This document shows positions 9,228 through 19,401 of a DNA stretch of 64,000 nucleotides, piece by piece. Source of the DNA: Thauera sp. K11 (GTDB taxonomy: Bacteria > Pseudomonadota > Gammaproteobacteria > Burkholderiales > Rhodocyclaceae); the NCBI RefSeq assembly GCF_002354895.1, contig NZ_CP023439.1, positions 1 to 64,000 of the forward strand, given 5' to 3'. The notes beneath the pieces are model-generated. The model was not told the origin of the DNA, ran no database searches, and worked only from the letters and a program-made list of their open reading frames with translations. Within the stretch, counting starts at the first letter, position 1. Every line of letters begins with the position of its first letter. Made by a program: the position numbers and the translations under genes.

Positions 9228-9956
9228 TCAGCAGCGGCTGCTGACGATGGCCTGCAGCCCCGGCAGTACCAGGCTGTCGACGCGCCGCAGCGGCAACCCG
9301 AGAAGCGGGGCGAACGCGTCGGCCGCGCCGCCGGCGAGCAGGCACAGCGGATCGGGGCGGTCGGCGATCTGGCGGAACATGCGCTCCACCGCTCCGGCCT
9401 GCGCCTGCAGGCAACCGGAGCGTATGGCATCGGCGGTGCAGCGCGGCGCCGGCGCGAAGTGTCCTTCGGTCAGCGGCAACTGCGCCGTGCCGCTGGCGAG
9501 CGCGCGTTGCATCAGTTCCACTCCGGGCAGGATCAGCCCGCCCTCGAAGCAGCCGTCGGCGGTGAGCAGGTCCACCGTCGTCGCCGTGCCGGCGCTGACC
9601 ACCAGACAGTCGCCCGCATGCAGCCGGCGCGCGCCGATCAGTGCCGCCCAGCGATCGGCGCCGAGTTGCGCCGGATCGTCGTAGCGGTTGGTCACGCCGG
9701 CGCAGCTTGCCGTCGGCGTGACCCACTCCGGCACTACTCCCCAGGCTTGCGCCAGCGCGGCGAAGTGCCCGGCGACGGCGGGGCCGGCGACGTTGGTGCC
9801 GACGATGCGGGTGATCGGTGCGTAGCGGGCGAGCGGGGCGCCCAGCCGTTCGATCTCGTCGTGCGTGCAGGCGCCCTCGGCGCGGGGGGTGGCGGCGTCG
9901 GCGCCGACCAGGCGCCATTTCACGCGGGTGTTTCCGGCATCGACGAGCAGGATCAC
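9228..9956 (-). CDS. coaX: Type III pantothenate kinase (CoaX)
   Basis: Phosphorylates pantothenate in the first committed step of CoA synthesis, using the feedback-insensitive type III enzyme. The 242-aa product begins ILLVDAGNTRVKW, the ASKHA-fold phosphate-1 motif, followed by GADRWAALIGAR (about 98-109) and SAGTATTVDLL (about 120-130), all diagnostic of CoaX. The start is a GTG at 9956 overlapping the birA stop (GTGA); the longer open frame upstream is birA antiphase shadow. Cotranscription with birA is the usual arrangement. The downstream neighbour is trpB2, 33 bp away. Confidence 0.93.
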   Translation of the reverse strand: MILLVDAGNTRVKWRLVGADAATPRAEGACTHDEIERLGAPLARYAPITRIVGTNVAGPAVAGHFAALAQAWGVVPEWVTPTASCAGVTNRYDDPAQLGADRWAALIGARRLHAGDCLVVSAGTATTVDLLTADGCFEGGLILPGVELMQRALASGTAQLPLTEGHFAPAPRCTADAIRSGCLQAQAGAVERMFRQIADRPDPLCLLAGGAADAFAPLLGLPLRRVDSLVLPGLQAIVSSRC

Positions 9957-10789
9957 GCCTGCCCTCCCGGCATCGGCCGCAGAGACACGTCGCCCGACAG
10001 GATGCGGCGCGCGCCCTGTTCGGTATGCAGCAGCAGCGCGCCGTCGTCGTCGACGCCGATGCAGGCGCCGCACGCCGAGCCGGCATCGCCGCTGATGCGC
10101 ACCGGCAGGTCGGCGAAGGCGTTGCGCTGTTCCCACGCGCCGCGCAGTGCGCCGAAGCCGGCGGCGGCATAGGTTTCGAGCAGTCCACGCAACTGGCTGA
10201 GAATGGCCGCCAGCAGGCCGGCGCGATCCGGCGCCCCATCGCCGAGTTCGTGCCTCAGGTCGGTGACCGCCGCCTGGCCCGGAATGCGTACGCCTTCCGG
10301 CAGCCGCAGGTTGATGCCGATGCCGATCACCGCCGCCGCCGTCCGCCCCTGGCGGGCGACGAGTTCGATCAGGATGCCGGCGATCTTGCGGCCGTGCACC
10401 AGCACGTCGTTGGGCCACTTGAGCTGCACCCCCGACACGCCGGAATCCTCCAGCGCGCGGGCGACGGCCAGGCCGACGACGAGCGACAGCCCCTGCGGCG
10501 CAGTGCCGGCCGGCGGGAGGCGCCACTGCACCGAAAAGGTCAGGCTGCCGCCGTCGAAGGACTGCCACTCGCGCCCGCGGCGCCCGCGGCCGGCAAGCTG
10601 CCGGTCCACGACCAGCACGTGCAGGCGCTCGTCGCCGGGCAGATCACGGCCGAGCAGTTCGGTGTTGGAGGACTCGCAGGCAGCGATCCACTCCACGGCG
10701 AAAGCGGACGCGTGCGCGCCGAGCGCGGCGTTCAGCGCCGAGAGTTCGGCGGTGTGGTCGATGGACGTGGTGGGCGGCACGATGTGCAC
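9953..10789 (-). CDS. birA: Biotin--[acetyl-CoA-carboxylase] ligase
   Basis: Activates biotin to biotinyl-AMP and attaches it to BCCP. The catalytic domain has the nucleotide-binding loop GRGRRGREW, SLVVGLAVARAL, KWPNDVLV and GIGINL in order, and a C-terminal SH3-like segment (GACIGVDDDGALLLHT). There is no N-terminal winged-helix DNA-binding domain, so this is a ligase-only BirA without the biotin-repressor function of E. coli. Start uncertain: GTG at 10789 or GTG at 10780 (GGAA upstream) are preferred. The longer ATG at 10861 would translate through a hairpin and a Cys/Arg-rich stretch that is not family-like. The stop overlaps the coaX start. Confidence 0.88.
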   Translation of the reverse strand: MHIVPPTTSIDHTAELSALNAALGAHASAFAVEWIAACESSNTELLGRDLPGDERLHVLVVDRQLAGRGRRGREWQSFDGGSLTFSVQWRLPPAGTAPQGLSLVVGLAVARALEDSGVSGVQLKWPNDVLVHGRKIAGILIELVARQGRTAAAVIGIGINLRLPEGVRIPGQAAVTDLRHELGDGAPDRAGLLAAILSQLRGLLETYAAAGFGALRGAWEQRNAFADLPVRISGDAGSACGACIGVDDDGALLLHTEQGARRILSGDVSLRPMPGGQA

Positions 10790-10828
10790 TTCCGGGCGGC
10801 GGACAAGGGATGCATTATCCGTCAACGT

Positions 10829-10848
10829 CCTGCTCTTGCACGAGCAGG
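10829..10848. terminator. Hairpin between ntrC and birA
   Basis: CCTGCTC, a six-base loop TTGCAC, then GAGCAGG form a perfect 7-bp stem starting 27 bp past the ntrC stop. No T-tract follows on the minus strand. It may attenuate read-through from ntrC into birA, and it supports a birA start downstream of this point. Confidence 0.35.
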
Positions 10849-10874
10849 GCCGGCACAGCATGCCACGCCCGGGA

Positions 10875-12320
<1,446 letters not shown>

Positions 12321-12326
12321 TTCTTA

Positions 12327-12343
12327 TGCACTGTTCTGGTGCG
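12327..12343. promoter_or_regulatory. NtrC-type binding site between ntrB and ntrC
   Basis: TGCACT, five bases, GGTGCG lies in the 39-bp gap, ending about 7 bp before the ntrC ATG. It matches the NtrC palindrome with two half-site deviations. Its position over the ntrC ribosome-binding region suits autoregulation rather than distal activation. Confidence 0.5.
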
Positions 12344-12359
12344 ACGCGGCGGCGAACGC

Positions 12360-13436
12360 TCACGCGCGATCTGAAATCGGTAGCAGGATGGTGAAGCAGG
12401 TGCGCCCCGGACGGCTCTCCACCTCGATCATGCCCTGGTGCTGCTCTATGAAGCTCTGCGCCAGCGACAGGCCCAGCCCGCTACCGCCATCACGCCCCGA
12501 GACCAGCGGATAGAAGATCTTGTCGCGGATCTCCTCCGGGATGCCGGGGCCGTTGTCGACCACTTGCAATTCCAGTGCCAGCTTGTAGCGGCGCTTGGCG
12601 AGCGTGACCTGGCGGGCGACGCGGGTGCGCAGCCGGATCTCGCCCTTGCCCGCGAGCGCCTGCGCGGCGTTGCGCACGATGTTGAGGATGGCCTGGATGA
12701 GCTGCTCGCGGTCGGCGGTGATCTCCGGCAGGCTGGTGTCGTAGTCGCGGCGCACGTCGAGATCGGGGAATTCGGCCAGCGTCAGGCGGCGCACGCGTTC
12801 AAGCACATCGTGGATGTTGAGCGGCGCCGGCCGCATCATCGAATGCGAGTTCAGCAGGCGGTTCATCAGGTCCTGCAGGCGGTCGGCCTCGGCGATGATG
12901 ACCTCGGTGTATTCGCGCAACTGCGGGTCGTCGAGTTCGCGTTCCAGCAGTTGTGCCGAGCCGCGGATGCCGCCGAGGGGGTTCTTGATCTCGTGCGCGA
13001 GGTTGCGGATCAGTGCGCGGTTGGCCTGCTGCTGCTGTAGCAGTTGTTCCTCGCGGGCGACGCGCAACTGGGCATCAATCGGGCGGAACTCCAGCAGCAG
13101 GCGCACGTCGGCAGCCTCGATCGGGCTCACCGTGCAGTCCAGGTGGATGGCCTCGCCGTCGTTGCGGGGGATCTTCAGGTCCTGCCCGGTGTAGCTCCAG
13201 TTGGTGCGCAGGGCGCGCTCCAGCGCGGCACCCAGCCCCGGCGGCTCTCCCAGCAGGCGCGTCAGGGGCGTGCCGACGAGCTTGCGGTGGCTGATCGCGA
13301 ACAGGTTCTCGGCGCCGGGGTTCAGGTAGCGGATGATCAGCCGTTCATCCACCAGCACGACGGCGGACGACAGCAGTTCCAGCCCGGCGAAGGCGCCGGA
13401 CGCGGGGTGGTGGACTCGGTGCGTTGTGGGGGCCAT
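12360..13436 (-). CDS. ntrB: Nitrogen regulation sensor kinase/phosphatase NtrB (NRII)
   Basis: Cytosolic histidine kinase that phosphorylates NtrC when nitrogen is short and dephosphorylates it when PII (GlnB/GlnK) binds. The 358-aa product has an N-terminal PAS domain (about 15-120), the H box RNLAHEIKNPLGG (about 146-158), the N box AILNIVRNAAQAL, and the G boxes DNGPGIPE and GGSGLGLSLAQ. No membrane segments, as expected. The start is the ATG at 13436, 6 bp after GGAA; the TTG 24 bp upstream is weaker. Order is glnA, DUF4124, ntrB, ntrC, all minus strand. The terminator after glnA suggests ntrBC are read mostly from another promoter or by read-through. Confidence 0.94.
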   Translation of the reverse strand: MAPTTHRVHHPASGAFAGLELLSSAVVLVDERLIIRYLNPGAENLFAISHRKLVGTPLTRLLGEPPGLGAALERALRTNWSYTGQDLKIPRNDGEAIHLDCTVSPIEAADVRLLLEFRPIDAQLRVAREEQLLQQQQANRALIRNLAHEIKNPLGGIRGSAQLLERELDDPQLREYTEVIIAEADRLQDLMNRLLNSHSMMRPAPLNIHDVLERVRRLTLAEFPDLDVRRDYDTSLPEITADREQLIQAILNIVRNAAQALAGKGEIRLRTRVARQVTLAKRRYKLALELQVVDNGPGIPEEIRDKIFYPLVSGRDGGSGLGLSLAQSFIEQHQGMIEVESRPGRTCFTILLPISDRA

Positions 13437-13492
13437 GGGCGCTTCCAGGATAGCTGCCAACGCATACGCAAGATGCGCGCCAGGCTGCCAGC

Positions 13493-13975
13493 TCAGCGCA
13501 GGTTGGCGATTTCCCGCTGCAGCGCCTCGACGTTGCGCTTGTGCAGTTCGACCTTGTCCTTGTAGGGCTGCAGGCGGTCGAGCACCCTCTGGTAGTTGCG
13601 CTCGTCGCCCATCCGTACCGCTTCCTGCTCGGCGAGCTGCTTCTGCGCTTCGGCGAGCCCGGCTTCCTCCGTGGCGAGTTCCTTCTCGAGCACCTGGCGG
13701 CGGGTGTCGTCGCGGGCGCGCTGGTCATTGGGGCTGACGCGCGGGAAGGTACTTGGCGAGGGGCCGGATGAAGCGCCCGAGCCGGGCGCTCGGGCCGGCC
13801 CCGGGACCGAGGTGACCGGCAGGTCCTGCTGGATGGCCTTGCAGCCGCGGGCGGCGCTGCGATCGTTGGTGTAGGTCGTGCGGCCCTCGGCATCGACGCA
13901 CTTGTAGATTTCGGCCTGCGCGAGCGGTGCGGCACACAGGGCGAGGATGAGCGTGAGAGGGCGAAGCTGTCTCAT
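13493..13975 (-). CDS. DUF4124 domain secreted protein with C-terminal coiled coil
   Basis: A 160-aa exported protein. A Sec signal peptide ends near AQA (residue 21). The DUF4124 motif IYKCVDAEGRTTYTND follows (about 23-38), with a second Cys in RGCKAIQQ, then a Pro/Ser/Ala linker, then an alpha-helical, charged C-terminal half (about 85-160) likely to form a coiled coil. The start is the ATG at 13975 that opens the signal peptide; the frame extends 33 codons further with no signal character. DUF4124 function is unknown. Such a gene between glnA and ntrB recurs in Rhodocyclales, but nothing in it points to nitrogen metabolism. Confidence 0.8.
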   Translation of the reverse strand: MRQLRPLTLILALCAAPLAQAEIYKCVDAEGRTTYTNDRSAARGCKAIQQDLPVTSVPGPARAPGSGASSGPSPSTFPRVSPNDQRARDDTRRQVLEKELATEEAGLAEAQKQLAEQEAVRMGDERNYQRVLDRLQPYKDKVELHKRNVEALQREIANLR

Positions 13976-14056
13976 GACCTTGTCCGGAAGAGTCGCGCCC
14001 CGCGCCCCGCGCGGTTCGCGCCGGTTGCTGCAGGACTGAGCAGGGATTAGACCCGA

Positions 14057-14084
14057 TAAAAAAGGGACGGGCAATGCCCGTCCC
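14057..14084 (-). terminator. Intrinsic terminator of glnA
   Basis: Read on the minus strand, GGGACGGGC and GCCCGTCCC form a 9-bp GC stem around a three-base loop and are followed at once by TTTTTT. It starts 27 bp past the glnA stop and is the clearest rho-independent terminator in the window. It should limit glnA transcripts from entering the DUF4124-ntrBC genes. Confidence 0.88.
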
Positions 14085-14110
14085 CCTCCATGACAAGGTA
14101 CTGCCGCCGC

Positions 14111-15520
14111 TTACAGGCTGTAGTACATGTCGAATTCCACCGGGTGGGTGGTGATGCGCAGGCGATTGACGTCCTCGGACTTCAGCGCGATGTAGGCGTC
14201 GATGAAGTCGTTCGAGAACACGCCGCCGCGGGTCAGGAACTCGCGATCCTTGTCGAGGTACTCCAGCGCCTGGTCGAGGCTGGTGCACACGGTCGGGATC
14301 AGCGCGTCTTCTTCCGGCGGCAGGTCGTACAGGTTCTTGTCGGCCGGATCGCCCGGGTGGATCTTGTTCTGGATGCCGTCCAGGCCCGCCATCAGCAGCG
14401 CCGAGAAGGCGAGGTAGGGGTTGGCCAGGGGGTCCGGGAAGCGCGCCTCGATGCGGCGGCCCTTCGGGTTGCCGGTGTAGGGGATGCGGATCGAGGCCGA
14501 GCGGTTGCGGGCGGAATAGGCCAGCTTGGTCGGCGCTTCGTAGTGCGGCACCAGGCGCTTGTACGAGTTCGTGCCGGGGTTGGTGATCGCGTTCAGCGCG
14601 CGCGCATGCTTGATGATGCCGCCGATGTAGTACAGCGCCAGTTCCGACAGGCCGGCGTAGCCGTTGCCCGCGAACAGGTTCTGGCCGTCCTTCCAGATCG
14701 ACTGGTGAACGTGCATGCCCGAGCCGTTGTCGCCGACGATGGGCTTGGGCATGAAGGTCGCCGTCTTGCCGTACTGGTGGGCGACGTTGTGCACGATGTA
14801 CTTCAGGACCTGGGTCCAGTCGGCGCGCTTGGTCAGCGTGTTGAACCTGGTGCCGATCTCGCACTGGCCGGCGTTGGCCACTTCGTGGTGATGCACTTCG
14901 ACCGGCACGCCGCAGGCTTCGAGCGCGAGCACCATGGCGGCACGCACGTCGTTCAGGCTGTCGACCGGCGGCACCGGGAAGTAGCCGCCCTTCACGCGCG
15001 GACGGTGGCCGTAGTTGCCGCCTTCGAACTTGTCGGCGGTGGACCAGGCGGCCTCTTCCGAGATGACCTTGCTATAGACGCCCGACATGTCGACCGACCA
15101 CTCGACCGAGTCGAAGATGAAGAACTCGGGTTCGGGTCCGAAGAAGGCGGTGTCGCCGATGCCGGTGCTCTTCAGATAGGCTTCGGCGCGCTTGGCGATC
15201 GAGCGCGGATCGCGATCGTAGCCCTTGCCGTCGGACGGTTCGATGACGTCGCAGGTCAGCACCAGCGTGGTTTCGTCGAAGAACGGGTCGATGTAGGCGG
15301 TGGTCGCTTCGGGCATCAGGACCATGTCGGACGCCTGGATGCCCTTCCAGCCGGCGATCGACGAACCGTCGAACGGGTGGCCGTGCTCGAAATGCTCTTC
15401 CTCGAACGCCGAAATCGGCAGGCCGACGTGGTGTTCCTTGCCGTGGGTGTCGGTAAAGCGCAGGTCGACGAAGCGGACTTCGTTCTCCTGGATCATCTTC
15501 ATGACGTCTTGAGCGTTCAT
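14111..15520 (-). CDS. glnA: Glutamine synthetase type I
   Basis: Makes glutamine from glutamate, ammonia and ATP; dodecameric GSI-beta enzyme. The 469-aa length equals E. coli GlnA. Visible motifs are [10 protein letters not shown], the metal-binding [21 protein letters not shown] (His269-type catalytic loop), [10 protein letters not shown] and the adenylylation loop NLYDLPPEE, with the modifiable Tyr at about 398, so activity should be under GlnE control. The ATG at 15520 follows AGGAG by 5 bases; a GTG six bases upstream is less likely. Transcription is predicted from the sigma-54 promoter at 15598-15613 with NtrC sites upstream. Confidence 0.97.
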   Translation of the reverse strand: MNAQDVMKMIQENEVRFVDLRFTDTHGKEHHVGLPISAFEEEHFEHGHPFDGSSIAGWKGIQASDMVLMPEATTAYIDPFFDETTLVLTCDVIEPSDGKGYDRDPRSIAKRAEAYLKSTGIGDTAFFGPEPEFFIFDSVEWSVDMSGVYSKVISEEAAWSTADKFEGGNYGHRPRVKGGYFPVPPVDSLNDVRAAMVLALEACGVPVEVHHHEVANAGQCEIGTRFNTLTKRADWTQVLKYIVHNVAHQYGKTATFMPKPIVGDNGSGMHVHQSIWKDGQNLFAGNGYAGLSELALYYIGGIIKHARALNAITNPGTNSYKRLVPHYEAPTKLAYSARNRSASIRIPYTGNPKGRRIEARFPDPLANPYLAFSALLMAGLDGIQNKIHPGDPADKNLYDLPPEEDALIPTVCTSLDQALEYLDKDREFLTRGGVFSNDFIDAYIALKSEDVNRLRITTHPVEFDMYYSL

Positions 15521-15597
15521 ATTCACTCCTGGTGAGATGAGGCGGTGTCTGCTGAAAATCGGTCGGTTGCGGCGTCAAATTCCGGTGGGCAGGGTAA

Positions 15598-15613
15598 AGC
15601 ATCAACCATGCCA
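15598..15613 (-). promoter_or_regulatory. Sigma-54 (RpoN) promoter of glnA
   Basis: On the minus strand TGGCATGGTTGATGCT matches the -24/-12 consensus TGGCAC-N5-TTGCT, with the invariant GG and GC exactly 10 bases apart. The predicted transcript start is near 15587, giving a leader of about 67 bases before the glnA ATG. The promoter sits between the gene and the two NtrC sites. Confidence 0.78.
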
Positions 15614-15686
15614 AGACGTCCTGCACAAGAAATTCATTGTGCCATAAGGGGAAAGCCCGCAGGGGTCGCGCCGCAGGATGATGCCA

Positions 15687-15703
15687 TGCACCAGAATGGT
15701 TTC
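15687..15703. promoter_or_regulatory. NtrC site (proximal) upstream of glnA
   Basis: TGCACC, five bases, GGTTTC: one perfect half site and one degenerate half site. Its centre is about 108 bp upstream of the predicted glnA transcript start. Confidence 0.62.
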
Positions 15704-15718
15704 ATTCGGAAAGGTGAA

Positions 15719-15735
15719 TGCACCGTTATGGTGCG
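15719..15735. promoter_or_regulatory. NtrC site (distal) upstream of glnA
   Basis: TGCACC, five bases, GGTGCG: 16 or 17 of 17 positions fit the NtrC palindrome. Its centre is about 140 bp upstream of the predicted start and 32 bp (three helical turns) from the proximal site. It overlaps the stop codon of the CDF transporter gene. Confidence 0.75.
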
Positions 15736-16919
15736 ATCTGCACGAAAAAGGACATCGAGCGATAGGCGGGATGCGTGCCGAGCCATTCCTCGATGCGCCG
15801 ATTGAGTGCGTGCAGACGCTCGTCGGGCACGGAGGCGGGGAGCAGCACTTCGACGTCGATGCGATCCCCCAGGTAGTGGATCTGCACCCGCTTCGGCTTC
15901 GGCCCCGGCGGCCCCAGCAGGTCCGCCACCGTGGCGAGCACCTCCGCGCGCCCGGGCGGAACCCCCGGCGGCGTCCCTTGCAGGTTGGCATCGTCCTCGG
16001 GGTCGATATGCACGAGGATGTCCTGCACCTCGGGGTGCGCGGTGCGCACGCGGGCGTACACCGAGTCGGACACGCGGTGGCCTTCGGACACCGTCAGCCT
16101 GGGCTCGACCTGGACGTGCGCATCGCACAGCACGCGGTTGGCCATGCGGCGGGTACGCATGTCGTGCAGATTGACGACGCCCGGCGTGTCGAGGATGGTG
16201 CGCCGGAGCCGCGCGAGTTCCTCCTCGGACAGGCCGGTGTCGATCAGTTCGCGCACCGCCTTGAGCGCGAACCGGAAGCCCATGTGCACGATCAGGAAGC
16301 CGACGATCGCCGCCGCAAGCGGTTCGAGGAAGGGATAGCCGGCGAGGCTGCCGCCGATGCCGGCCGCCACGACCAGCGACGAGGCCGCATCCGAGCGCGC
16401 ATGCCAGGCGTTCGTCTCCAGTATCGGCGCCTGGAGGCGCCGCGCCGAGGCCAGGATGTAGCGGAACATGCCTTCCTTGGCCGCCAGCGTGAGCACGGCC
16501 ATGGCCAGGGCCGCGGGATGGAGCGCGGGCAACTGGTCCATGTGCTGCAGGCGGACTCCGGAACTCCACAGGAAGCCGAAGCCCACCCCGCCCAGCACCA
16601 GGCCGAGCAGCAGCGACGTGACCGTTTCGACGCGGGCGTGGCCGTAGGGGTGCTGCAGATCCGCAGGGCTCGAACTGTGGCGGCCCGCCACCAGCACGAG
16701 CACGTCGGTGACGAGGTCGGACAGGGTATGCGCCGCATCGGCGACCAGGCTGAAGGCGCCGGCGAACAGGCCGATCACGATCTGCCCGACGGTCAGTGCG
16801 GCATTGATCGCCAGCGCGACGATCGCCACGCGCTGGATGCCCCGGCCGCGGGCCGCGTTCTCGTCGGGCGGCGCGGCCTTGCGCAGACTGAGGGGCGGAC
16901 GGGGGGCGGCGGAGGGCAT
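15726..16919 (-). CDS. Cation diffusion facilitator (CDF) family metal transporter
   Basis: Inner-membrane divalent metal/proton antiporter, probably exporting Zn2+, Fe2+, Co2+ or Mn2+. The 397-aa protein has six membrane segments from residue about 28 (VAIVALAINAALTVGQIVIG), the TM2 metal motif DAAHTLSD (about 61-68), HPYGHARVE after TM2 and DAASSLVVA in TM5, then a cytoplasmic domain from about 225. A C-terminal extension beyond the typical ~300 aa is present (about 320-397), with a second small alpha/beta segment. Metal specificity cannot be read. It ends within the distal NtrC site of glnA and is divergent from the rhodanese gene. Confidence 0.88.
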   Translation of the reverse strand: MPSAAPRPPLSLRKAAPPDENAARGRGIQRVAIVALAINAALTVGQIVIGLFAGAFSLVADAAHTLSDLVTDVLVLVAGRHSSSPADLQHPYGHARVETVTSLLLGLVLGGVGFGFLWSSGVRLQHMDQLPALHPAALAMAVLTLAAKEGMFRYILASARRLQAPILETNAWHARSDAASSLVVAAGIGGSLAGYPFLEPLAAAIVGFLIVHMGFRFALKAVRELIDTGLSEEELARLRRTILDTPGVVNLHDMRTRRMANRVLCDAHVQVEPRLTVSEGHRVSDSVYARVRTAHPEVQDILVHIDPEDDANLQGTPPGVPPGRAEVLATVADLLGPPGPKPKRVQIHYLGDRIDVEVLLPASVPDERLHALNRRIEEWLGTHPAYRSMSFFVQIAP

Positions 16920-16980
16920 GTCGGGGGCTGCGGATCAGGCGCTATACTTCGTACGTTCAGAATTCTAGCCGGATGCACGC

Positions 16981-17433
16981 ATGGGAACCCTCTCCGACCT
17001 GCTGGCGCTCGCGCATCGGCGTGCCAGCACCCTCGACCTGCCTTACCAGGGCGCGCTGACGCCGGCGGAGTCCTGGCAGGTTCTGCAACTGGCGCCCGGC
17101 GCCCGGCTCGTGGACGTGCGCACGCGCGCCGAATGGGACTGGGTGGGGCGCGTGCCCGGCACGGTCGAGATCGAATGGCAGACCTATCCCGGCGGCCAGC
17201 CCAACCCCAATTTCATCGCCCAGCTCAGGCACCAGGTCGACCCCGAAGCGCTGGTGCTGTTCCTGTGCCGTTCCGGCGGGCGTTCGGATGCGGCCGCGCG
17301 AACTGCCTGCGCGGCCGGCTACAGCAACTGCTACAACGTCCTCGAGGGCTTCGAGGGCGACAAGGACGCCAACGGCCAGCGCAATCGCGTAGGCGGCTGG
17401 CGCCACGCCGGCCTGCCCTGGCACCAGGGCTGA
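16981..17433 (+). CDS. Rhodanese-like sulfurtransferase
   Basis: A single-domain rhodanese (150 aa), cytoplasmic, without a signal peptide. The active-site loop LCRSGGRSD (about 95-103) holds the catalytic Cys that carries persulfide. VDVRTRAEWDWVG (about 44-56) and NVLEGFEGDKD are family hallmarks. The exact acceptor is unknown. It stands 83 bp upstream of nadA on the same strand; NadA is an Fe-S enzyme, but any link between the two is conjecture. TATACT at 16943-16948 could be its -10 element. Confidence 0.85.
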   Translation: MGTLSDLLALAHRRASTLDLPYQGALTPAESWQVLQLAPGARLVDVRTRAEWDWVGRVPGTVEIEWQTYPGGQPNPNFIAQLRHQVDPEALVLFLCRSGGRSDAAARTACAAGYSNCYNVLEGFEGDKDANGQRNRVGGWRHAGLPWHQG

Positions 17434-17516
17434 GCCGGGGCCCGCGGACCGGAACCCCGCGGAGACGGTCCGGTCCGATACCGACATCACTCCCCAACGG
17501 ACACCGAATTCGCATC

Positions 17517-18616
17517 ATGCAAGTCGCCCCCATCAGCTTCGATCGCTTCAACGTGCTCGCCGACGCCGACGCGCAGGAACGCATCCGCGCCGCGCGTGCG
17601 CGCCTGGGCGACAAGGCGGTGCTGCTGTGCCACCACTACCAGCGCGCCGACGTCTATCAGCATGCCGACCTCACCGGTGACTCGCTCAAGCTCGCCCGCC
17701 TCGCCTCGCAGACCGACGCCGAGTACATCGTCTTCTGCGGCGTGCACTTCATGGCCGAAGTCGCCGACATCCTGTCGAAGCCGAGCCAGATCGCCATCCT
17801 GCCCGACCTCGCGGCCGGCTGTTCGATGGCCGACATGGCCAGCCTGGCCAAGGTCGAGCGCTGCTGGCGCGAACTGGCCGAGGTGCTCGATGCGCCCGAC
17901 GCGCTGATCACGCCGGTCACCTACATCAACTCGGCGGCCGACCTGAAAGCCTTCTGCGGCGAGCACGGCGGTATCGTGTGCACATCGACCAATGCGCCCG
18001 CCATCCTCGACTGGGCGTTCTCGAAGCGAGAGAAGGTGCTGTTCTTCCCCGACCAGCACCTGGGCCGCTGGACGGGTTACAAGAAGGGCATTCCGCTCGA
18101 CCAGATGGTGGTGTGGGACCCCGACCTCGAATACGGCGGCCTCACCCCGAGCAGATCCGCCATGCGAGGATACTGCTGTGGAAGGGCCACTGTTCCGTGC
18201 ACCAGATGTTCCAGCCCGGCCACATCGAGCGCTGGCGCAGGCAGCATCCGGACGGCCTGGTGATCTCGCACCCGGAAAGCAGCCTGGACGTCTGCATCCA
18301 GTCCGACTACGTCGGCTCCACCGAGTACATCATCAAGACCATCCAGGCCGGCGCGCCCGGCACGCATTGGCTGGTGGGCACCGAACTGAACCTGGTCAAC
18401 CGCCTCGCCGACGAGATGAAGCCGCAGGGCAAGACGGTGCAGTTCATGGCGCCGACCGTCTGCATGTGCTCGACGATGCAGCGCATCGACCCGCAGCATC
18501 TCGCATGGACGCTGGAAAACCTCGCCGAGGGCAAGGTGGTCAACCAGATCAAGGTGCCGGAGCACGAGGCCGAACTCGCCCGCGTCGCGCTCGACCGGAT
18601 GCTCGCCGTTTCCTGA
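17517..18616 (+). CDS. nadA: Quinolinate synthase NadA, reading frame interrupted by a one-base deletion
   Basis: [4Fe-4S] enzyme that condenses iminoaspartate with dihydroxyacetone phosphate to quinolinate for NAD. Frame 1 (from ATG 17517) gives the N-terminal two thirds: LLCHHYQRADVYQHADLTGDS, IVFCGVHFMAE (cluster Cys), TYINSAADLKAF, FFPDQHLGRWTGYK, WDPDLEYGGLTP. At about 18149 the frame breaks. The following frame carries the rest (RHARILLWKGHCSVHQMF, ISHPESSLDVC, VCMCSTMQRIDP) to the stop at 18616. One extra G in the CCCCGAG run restores a continuous ~366-aa protein of normal length. All family motifs are intact, so I think this is an assembly indel rather than a dead gene, but the sequence as given does not encode full-length NadA. 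Confidence 0.88.
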
Positions 18617-18645
18617 TCCGCAAGCCGGGGCTGCGCGGGGGCCGG

Positions 18646-19401
18646 ATGATGACGTCGCTTCGCATCTGCACCTACAACATCCACAAGGGCTTTTCGCAGT
18701 TCAACCGCCGCATGGTGGTGCACGAACTGCGCGAGCGGCTGCGCAGCCTCGACGTCGATCTGGTCTTCCTGCAGGAAGTGCAGGGCCTGCACCTGCGGCA
18801 TCCGGTCCGCCACGCCGACTGGCCGCGGCAGCCGCAGCACGAGTTCCTCGCCGAGGACACCTGGCGGCAGACCGCCTACGGCCGCAATGCCGTCTATGAC
18901 CACGGGCACCATGGCAATGCCATCCTGAGCCGGCACGACATCCTGTCGACCGCGAACGAGGATGTCTCGGCCCACCGCTTCGAGAGCCGCGGCCTGCTGC
19001 ACTGCGAGATCTCGCTGGCCGAGTTCGACAAGCCGGTGCACTGCGTGTGCGTGCACCTGGGGCTCACCGCCGGCGGCCGGCGGCGCCAGATGCAGGCCCT
19101 GGCCGAGCGCATGGAGCGGCTGGCCCCGGACGGTGCGCCGCTGATCATCGCCGGCGACTTCAACGACTGGCGCAATCACGCCGACGAACTGATCGGCGAG
19201 CGGCTCGGCCTGACCGAGGCGTTCGGCGTCGATCGCGGCCGGCCGGCGCGCAGCTTTCCCAGCGCCCTGCCTTTCTTCCGGCTGGACCGCATCTACGTGC
19301 GTGGTTTCCGCGTGCGCCAGGCGAAGGTCCATTTCGGGGAAACGTGGGCGAAGATCTCCGACCATGCGGCGCTCACCGCAGACCTGGAGCCGGCGCCTTG
19401 A
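18646..19401 (+). CDS. Endonuclease/exonuclease/phosphatase family protein
   Basis: A 251-aa metal-dependent phosphoesterase fold. In order: TYNIHKG (about 9-15), FLQEVQ (catalytic Glu), HGNAILSR, IIAGDFNDWR (catalytic Asp/Asn) and ISDHAALTADL (terminal Asp-His). No signal peptide. It ends in a 4-bp overlap with the cardiolipin synthase start. This EEP-ClsB pair is conserved (ybhP-ybhO in E. coli), so a role around phospholipid headgroups is possible. Substrate unknown. The start is the first of two adjacent ATGs after GGGGGCCGG. Confidence 0.86.
   Translation: MMTSLRICTYNIHKGFSQFNRRMVVHELRERLRSLDVDLVFLQEVQGLHLRHPVRHADWPRQPQHEFLAEDTWRQTAYGRNAVYDHGHHGNAILSRHDILSTANEDVSAHRFESRGLLHCEISLAEFDKPVHCVCVHLGLTAGGRRRQMQALAERMERLAPDGAPLIIAGDFNDWRNHADELIGERLGLTEAFGVDRGRPARSFPSALPFFRLDRIYVRGFRVRQAKVHFGETWAKISDHAALTADLEPAP

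Noticed and set aside
7807..10239. Very long open frames across trpB2-coaX on both strands (about 800 codons)
   Set aside because: Arg/Pro/Ala-rich shadow frames of high-GC genes; they cross known gene boundaries, have no domains, and trpB2 and coaX explain the region.
15604..15644. TGGCAC at about 15644-15639 as the glnA -24 element
   Set aside because: The matching -12 GC is missing at the required 10-base distance; the TGGCAT element at 15598-15613 fits properly.
17517..18616. Programmed frameshift in nadA
   Set aside because: The shift site is not a slippery heptamer or polyA/T stretch, there is no stimulator hairpin, and NadA is not known to use frameshifting.
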